Source: Coprobacillus sp. CAG:826 (GTDB taxonomy: Bacteria > Bacillota_I > Bacilli_A > RFN20 > CAG-826). From it: DNA of 45,945 nucleotides. Every line of letters begins with the position of its first letter. The stretch's first letter is position 1. The position numbers and the translations under genes are program-made. The stretch spans positions 20,633 through 66,577 of the forward strand of contig FR897041.1 of NCBI GenBank assembly GCA_000437235.1, written 5' to 3'. The notes under the pieces are model-generated. The model ran no database searches and was not told the origin of the DNA. It saw nothing but the letters and a program-made list of their open reading frames with translations. Positions 41,610 through 45,945 of this stretch are shown one piece after another.

Positions 41610-42980
41610 ATGCGTTACGATGAGAAATTAGATTTATATTTAATGACGCAAACGCATCTATATGAAAACTTTGATGTCGTGCGTAGAGAAGTGGGGCTTG
41701 GTTTAAAAAAGGGTGTTTTGTATTATTTATCTAGCTTAGTGAATGAAGTGGCTATTACGAATTTATTAGAAGGTATCAAAGTAGCGTGGTCAGCTTCTAC
41801 AATGGAAAAAACGCTTTTTAATGGTTCGGTTTTAAAAAAAAACAATCAAGAAGAAATTCTAGATGATTTGTTTTCTGGAAATGCCATTTTATTGTTGGAA
41901 AATCTAAAATCAGCCATGGTAATTGATGTTCGTTCTTATCCCTCTAGAGCGATTAGTGAGCCGACAAGCGAACAAACGATTCGTGGCTCGAGAGATGGTT
42001 TTACCGAATCCATTAATACGAACGTTGGATTGATTCGTAGAAGAATTAAAGATACCCATTTAATGATTGAAACTTTTAACGTTTCGAAAAAAAGTGCCAT
42101 TTCTGTTGCGGTTTGTTATCTATCTGATCAAGCAGATTTAGGTATTGTTGAGGACTTAAAAAAGAAAATTCAAGAAATCGATGTGAATTCCTTAGTGATG
42201 TCTGATCGCGCTTTAGAAGAAATTTTATTTAAACAACGATTTTCGCCGTTTCCTTTAGTTCGCTATACGGAACGTCCAGATGTAGCAAGCATCAATTTAA
42301 TGAATGGAAAGATTCTTTTAATCTGCGATACTTCAGCGAGTGTCATTATTACGCCTACGACGTTTATTGATCATACCAAGCACGTTGAAGAATTTCGTCA
42401 ATCTCCCTTAATTGGTAGCTTTACAAGACTATTACGAAGTATTGCTGTTCTTTTATCGTTTTTACTTCTTCCGCTTTGGCTAGCGTTAGTTAAAACGGAT
42501 GGTTTTCATAATGGCTTAGAAATTGAAGTCACCTTACAGAATAGCCATCTTTTAGTGGTACAAATCTTTGTTGCGGAATTGATCTTTGAACTTTTGCGGA
42601 TTGCTTCCATTCATACGCCAACTCAATTAACCAGTGCCGTGGGTTTAATTGCCGCGATAGTATTATCCCAAGTTTCTTTAGACTTAGGATTATTTCTTCC
42701 TGAGATTATTTTAATGTGCGCAATTTCCGCTATTTGTGGATTTGCTACACCGAGTTATGAATTATCTATGGCCAATAAAGTTATGAAATTAATTCTTATT
42801 TTATTTGTCGCGGTGGGTGGAAAAGTAGGCTTTTTAATCGGGATAACCCTTTTATACATTTATCTATCTTGTTTAAAAACATGGGATATGCCGTATTTAT
42901 ACCCCTTCTGTCCTTTAGATACAAAAAAAGCACTCGATCTATTTTCTAGATCCAGTGCAAAGAAACGTAAGAATTTATAA
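41610..42980 (+). CDS. spoVAF: Stage V sporulation protein AF (GerA-subunit family)
   Basis: A 456-residue protein of the germinant-receptor A-subunit family, needed late in sporulation or germination. The soluble N-terminal half holds SYPSRAISEPTSEQTIRGSRDGFTESINTNVGLIRRRIKD, the family signature; the C-terminal half has four to five helices (RLLRSIAVLLSFLLLPLWLALV, SAVGLIAAIVLSQVSLDLGLFLPEIILMCAISAIC). The ATG at 41610 is chosen because AAAGGAG (41594-41600) is 9 bases upstream; the in-frame ATG at 41601 touches that site. The end overlaps the converging rarA gene by 6 bases. Confidence 0.93.
   Translation: MRYDEKLDLYLMTQTHLYENFDVVRREVGLGLKKGVLYYLSSLVNEVAITNLLEGIKVAWSASTMEKTLFNGSVLKKNNQEEILDDLFSGNAILLLENLKSAMVIDVRSYPSRAISEPTSEQTIRGSRDGFTESINTNVGLIRRRIKDTHLMIETFNVSKKSAISVAVCYLSDQADLGIVEDLKKKIQEIDVNSLVMSDRALEEILFKQRFSPFPLVRYTERPDVASINLMNGKILLICDTSASVIITPTTFIDHTKHVEEFRQSPLIGSFTRLLRSIAVLLSFLLLPLWLALVKTDGFHNGLEIEVTLQNSHLLVVQIFVAELIFELLRIASIHTPTQLTSAVGLIAAIVLSQVSLDLGLFLPEIILMCAISAICGFATPSYELSMANKVMKLILILFVAVGGKVGFLIGITLLYIYLSCLKTWDMPYLYPFCPLDTKKALDLFSRSSAKKRKNL
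42923..42958 (-). terminator. rarA terminator inside the spoVAF coding region
   Basis: On the minus strand GCACTGGATCTA pairs with TAGATCGAGTGC (one mismatch) around a 5-base loop and runs into seven T residues; the same bases encode residues of SpoVAF near its C-terminus. Confidence 0.8.
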
Positions 42981-44234
42981 TTTCTTGAGTCTTCTAAGGT
43001 CTTTAGAACGACCTTGTTTTTTAAGCCTACGATAATTTTCATTTAAAGCGCGTTCATAACTTGAATGGTCGCTTGGTTCATAAAATTGCATGTTTTTAAT
43101 GAGTTCAGGAAGATATTGAATCTTTTCCCATATATCGGGACGGTCATAAGGATATTTATCTTCTTCTTGGACGTTAACAGGAGTAAGTTTTAAATAATCC
43201 ATGACATCTAAAGGTGATGAGGTAGCAACATCCATTGCTTTATGGATGGCGTTACAAGCCACTTTTGATTTTGGAGAGAGTGCTAAATCACATACCGTAA
43301 ATCCTAGAGGAATGACGGCTTCAGGGAGGCCAACTTTTCTTGCGCTTTCTAAAGCGGTCGCACAGCGGGTGACGGCTTGAGGATTTGCTAAACCGATATC
43401 TTCATAAGCAGTAACGAGTAATCGTCTTTCAATGCTTTCTAAATCACCAGCGGCACATAAACGGGCTAAATAATATAACGCCGCATCGACATCACTTCCA
43501 CGAATCGATTTTTGTAAAGCAGAGACGGCATCATAGTGACCATTCTCATCTTGATCCATTAAATAATTAGGGATTTTAGTAATGGCATCAATGTCACTTT
43601 TTTCAATGTGCATTTTTTTAGAGCCTAATGTGGCAACTTCCACTAAATTCATAGCAAACCGCATATCACCAGAGGCTAAGCGAGCAATCGTAGCCACGGC
43701 TTCATCACTAAAGGTATACATATTGTTTAAACCATTAGGGAGTTCAATCACTCGATGAATACCTTCTATAATTTCTTTTTGAGTTAAAGGTTTAACTTCT
43801 AAAAGATGACAGCGGCTTCGAATAGCGGGATTAATGGCAATATAAGGGTTTGCGGTAGTGGCGCCAATTAAATAAATTGTTCCCGATTCAATAAAAGGAA
43901 GCAATAAATCCTGTTTATCTTTACTTAAACGGTGAACTTCATCCATGATGATAATTGGATGCGGAAATAAACGCGATTCTTCAATAGCGGCTTCCATTTC
44001 TTTTTTGTTGCTCGTAACAGCGTTTAGCTTAATTAAATGAGCGTCCATGGAACGCGAAAAAGCTTCTGCTAAAGTGGTTTTTCCTGATCCAGGTGGACCA
44101 TAAAAAATCATAGAGACTAGAGTATTTGATTCCATTAAATGACGTAAAAAGCCATCTTCACCCACTAAGTGCTTTTGGCCAATAATGTCATCTAAAGTAT
44201 GGGGACGTACGCGGTACGCTAAAGGTGCATTCAT
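42975..44234 (-). CDS. rarA: Replication-associated recombination protein A
   Basis: A 419-residue AAA+ ATPase (MgsA/RarA) acting at stalled replication forks. Motifs: PLAYRVRPHTLDDIIGQKHLVG at the N-terminus, Walker A FYGPPGSGKTTLA, Walker B PIIIMDEVHRLS, sensor 1 LIGATTANPY, and the C-terminal tetramerisation part with ALYYLARLCAAGDLESIERRLLVTAYEDIGLANPQA. The start is uncertain: ATGs at 44249, 44240 and 44234 are in frame; 44234 (MNAPLAYRVRP) is preferred for its GGAAGTG spacing and family N-terminus. It converges with spoVAF and diverges from dtd. Confidence 0.93.
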   Translation of the reverse strand: MNAPLAYRVRPHTLDDIIGQKHLVGEDGFLRHLMESNTLVSMIFYGPPGSGKTTLAEAFSRSMDAHLIKLNAVTSNKKEMEAAIEESRLFPHPIIIMDEVHRLSKDKQDLLLPFIESGTIYLIGATTANPYIAINPAIRSRCHLLEVKPLTQKEIIEGIHRVIELPNGLNNMYTFSDEAVATIARLASGDMRFAMNLVEVATLGSKKMHIEKSDIDAITKIPNYLMDQDENGHYDAVSALQKSIRGSDVDAALYYLARLCAAGDLESIERRLLVTAYEDIGLANPQAVTRCATALESARKVGLPEAVIPLGFTVCDLALSPKSKVACNAIHKAMDVATSSPLDVMDYLKLTPVNVQEEDKYPYDRPDIWEKIQYLPELIKNMQFYEPSDHSSYERALNENYRRLKKQGRSKDLRRLKKL

Positions 44235-44303
44235 TTTCATCACTTCCATTAATTAGTATATCAATTTTCTTTTAATTTCTCTATAATAATTATGGTGATG
44301 AAA

Positions 44304-44765
44304 ATGCGCGTTGTTTTACAAATTGTTCAAAATGCTCATGTCGATATCGAAGGAAAGACCGTAGGGATCATAAAAAAAGGTTATCTTCTTTTGGTCGGAT
44401 TTCAAGAAGGCGATGATGAAAGCATTTTAAAAGAAATGCTGAATAAAATCATCGGTCTTCGTATTTTTGCGGATGAACAAGGAAAAACCAATTTATCTTT
44501 AGATGATGTTCATGGAGAAATCTTATCCGTTTCGCAGTTTACTTTATATGCTGATGTTAGAAAAGGAAGAAGACCCTCTTTTGTTAACGCCTTAGCACCA
44601 CAAAAAGCGACCGTTCTATATGATCGTTGGCTTAGTTTATTAAGAGAAATATATCCAAATGCCCAAAGCGGTGTTTTTGGAGCGGATATGAAAGTGTCCT
44701 TAGTGAATGATGGACCTTTTACGCTAATTTTAGATAGCGATGAATTGCGGAGGAAAAATGCATGA
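44304..44765 (+). CDS. dtd: D-aminoacyl-tRNA deacylase
   Basis: A 153-residue homodimeric enzyme that removes D-amino acids (and Gly from tRNA-Ala) from tRNAs. Motifs: MRVVLQIVQNAHVDI start, SVSQFTLYADVRKGRRPSF and the cross-subunit NDGPFTLILDS (the GP-containing motif). The ATG at 44304 fits the family; in-frame ATGs at 44292 and 44298 lie upstream, with TATAAT at about 44281-44286 leaving little leader, so a short or leaderless start is possible. It overlaps mnmA by 4 bases. Confidence 0.94.
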   Translation: MRVVLQIVQNAHVDIEGKTVGIIKKGYLLLVGFQEGDDESILKEMLNKIIGLRIFADEQGKTNLSLDDVHGEILSVSQFTLYADVRKGRRPSFVNALAPQKATVLYDRWLSLLREIYPNAQSGVFGADMKVSLVNDGPFTLILDSDELRRKNA

Positions 44766-45877
44766 AAGAAAAAGTGATGATTGGCTTATCTGGCGGTGTA
44801 GATTCCGCAGTGGCAGCCTATTTATTAAAAAAACAAGGCTATGATGTCGTAGCGGGCTTTATGCGAAACTGGGATGCCATCACGAATGGCGATTTTTTAG
44901 GGAATCCTACTTTAAATGATCCTTGTTGTCCACAAGAAGCGGATTATGAGGATGCGAAAAAAGTAGCAGAAATCCTCGATATTCCACTTTACCGCATTGA
45001 TTTTATTGAAGAATATTGGAATGAAGTTTTTACGTATTTCTTAAAAGAATATGAAAAAGGAAGAACGCCAAACCCTGATATTTTCTGTAATAAATACATT
45101 AAGTTTGATTCGTTTTTAAAATTTGCTAAAGAAAAAGGTTGCGCCTATATGGCTACGGGCCACTATGCCAAAAGAGTAGAAATTGATGGTCATGTTTATT
45201 TAAAAAAAGCTGCAGATTTAAATAAAGATCAAACGTATTTTCTTTCGCAATTAAATGAAGAACAAATTGCTTCTTGTTTATTTCCTTTAGGGGATATTGA
45301 TAAACCAGAAGTAAGAAGAATTGCTGAAGAATTAGCGTTACCAATTGCACATAAAAAAGATTCAACCGGTGTTTGCTTTATTGGTGAACGACATTTTAAA
45401 CAATTTTTACAAAACTATATTCCTGCTCAACCAGGCGATATTGTGGATATTGATTCGAAAAAAGTGCTCGGAAAACATGATGGAGTTTTATATTATACCT
45501 TAGGACAAAGAAAAGGCTTAGGTATTGGTGGTATTCATGGAACGACCAACCATTCCTGGTTTGTATGTGGAAAAGATGTAGAGCATAACATTCTTTACGT
45601 CGCTGATGATCCAAGTAATGAAGCGTTATTATCGACTTCTTGTATCATTCAACAGGTAAATTGGTTACTAAAAGACTATAAGTTACCTCTTCATTGTAAC
45701 GCTAAATTCCGCTACCGACAAAAAGATTTAGGTGTTACGATCACTTATTTAGAAGGCGATGAAATGGTCGTCACTTATGACGCTCCCCATAGTGCAGTCA
45801 CACCGGGTCAAGCAGCAGTTTTTTATCTAAATGATGTTATGATTGCTGGTGGAATTATAGAAAAAACAAATAAATAA
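44762..45877 (+). CDS. mnmA: tRNA-specific 2-thiouridylase
   Basis: A 371-residue PP-loop enzyme that thiolates U34 of tRNAs for Lys, Glu and Gln in the cytoplasm. PP-loop SGGVDS (residues 10-15); first catalytic Cys C109 in NPDIFCNKYIKF; second C205 in STGVCFIGERHF; the C-terminal domain has YTLGQRKGLGIGG and FRYRQKDLGVTI. GGAGG lies at the end of dtd before the overlapping ATGA. The gene is complete. Confidence 0.97.
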   Translation: MKEKVMIGLSGGVDSAVAAYLLKKQGYDVVAGFMRNWDAITNGDFLGNPTLNDPCCPQEADYEDAKKVAEILDIPLYRIDFIEEYWNEVFTYFLKEYEKGRTPNPDIFCNKYIKFDSFLKFAKEKGCAYMATGHYAKRVEIDGHVYLKKAADLNKDQTYFLSQLNEEQIASCLFPLGDIDKPEVRRIAEELALPIAHKKDSTGVCFIGERHFKQFLQNYIPAQPGDIVDIDSKKVLGKHDGVLYYTLGQRKGLGIGGIHGTTNHSWFVCGKDVEHNILYVADDPSNEALLSTSCIIQQVNWLLKDYKLPLHCNAKFRYRQKDLGVTITYLEGDEMVVTYDAPHSAVTPGQAAVFYLNDVMIAGGIIEKTNK

Positions 45878-45893
45878 AAATTTAAAAAATATA

Positions 45894-45945
45894 TTAGGAA
45901 TTTTTTTATTTATTGCGTATACGAAATAAAATGAAAAATTCCTAA
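45894..45945. terminator. Inverted repeat after mnmA, cut by the window end
   Basis: TTAGGAATTTTT (45894-45905) is a perfect inverted match of AAAAATTCCTAA (45934-45945), and the inner bases also pair partly. It is probably the mnmA terminator, but no T run is visible because the window stops at the repeat's last base. Confidence 0.5.

Noticed and set aside
1..45945. CRISPR arrays, insertion sequences, rRNA genes or prophage genes
   Set aside because: None seen: no regularly spaced repeats, transposase or integrase motifs, or rRNA sequence were found on either strand.

Overview
The window reads as chromosome of a low-GC, spore-forming member of the Bacilli, most likely a gut anaerobe near the Erysipelotrichales. 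The reasons are AT-rich DNA with strong AGGAGG-type ribosome binding sites, a T-box in front of tyrS, the dacF-spoIIAA-spoIIAB-sigF and spoVA sporulation cluster with near-perfect Spo0A boxes, and a gene order (trmB, M42 peptidase, ytpR-like, murC, ytxH-like, ccpA-like, tyrS) that resembles the murC-ccpA-tyrS neighbourhood of Bacillus subtilis. UGA is used as stop and UGG as Trp, so this is not a Mollicute code. The taxonomic placement is inference.

Layout. 1-4.8 kb: the 3' end of tex, then two minus-strand lipoproteins, one unknown and one with a CotH kinase-like domain. 5-7 kb: an EF-G-like GTPase whose promoter lies between two cre-like operators. 7.2-12.4 kb: a tight run coaX, pantothenate-type ECF S component, pepV, trmB, M42 aminopeptidase and a short ytpR-like protein. 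12.5-18.3 kb: a small membrane protein, an SDR enzyme, a GNAT-like protein, a YbaK/EbsC deacylase, murC, a ytxH-like protein and a ccpA-like regulator. 18.3-19.1 kb: an AT-rich islet with a small membrane protein and a degenerate coding remnant. 19.2-23.4 kb (minus strand): oleate hydratase, a TetR regulator, an SPFH protein with a long structured leader, and upstream of it an RNA element containing all parts of a tRNA cloverleaf in permuted order. 23.8-28.6 kb: an AEC transporter, two D-2-hydroxyacid dehydrogenases (the second a close LdhA relative), and tyrS behind a T-box. 28.8-34.4 kb: a very large Sel1-TIR-NACHT gene that can only be read at full length through a -1 frameshift at a U UUU UUC slippery site, followed by a four-helix membrane protein. 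34.4-36.9 kb: an rRNA cytosine-C5 methyltransferase and two unknowns. 37-43 kb: dacF, spoIIAA, spoIIAB, sigF, spoVAC, spoVAD, spoVAE, spoVAF. 43-45.9 kb: rarA (minus), dtd and mnmA.

Themes. Several operons join genes with related roles: vitamin B5 uptake and phosphorylation (coaX with the S component), forespore sigma-F control with spore-core dipicolinate uptake (spoIIA with spoVA), and tRNA quality control and modification (dtd with mnmA).

Most worth following up: (1) the permuted tRNA-like element at 23154-23246 on the minus strand; (2) the Sel1-TIR-NACHT gene with its frameshift signal, whose architecture resembles bacterial NLR-type immune proteins; (3) two Spo0A boxes between dacF and spoIIAA. 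Motif calls come from reading the sequence directly; no database search or folding program was run.
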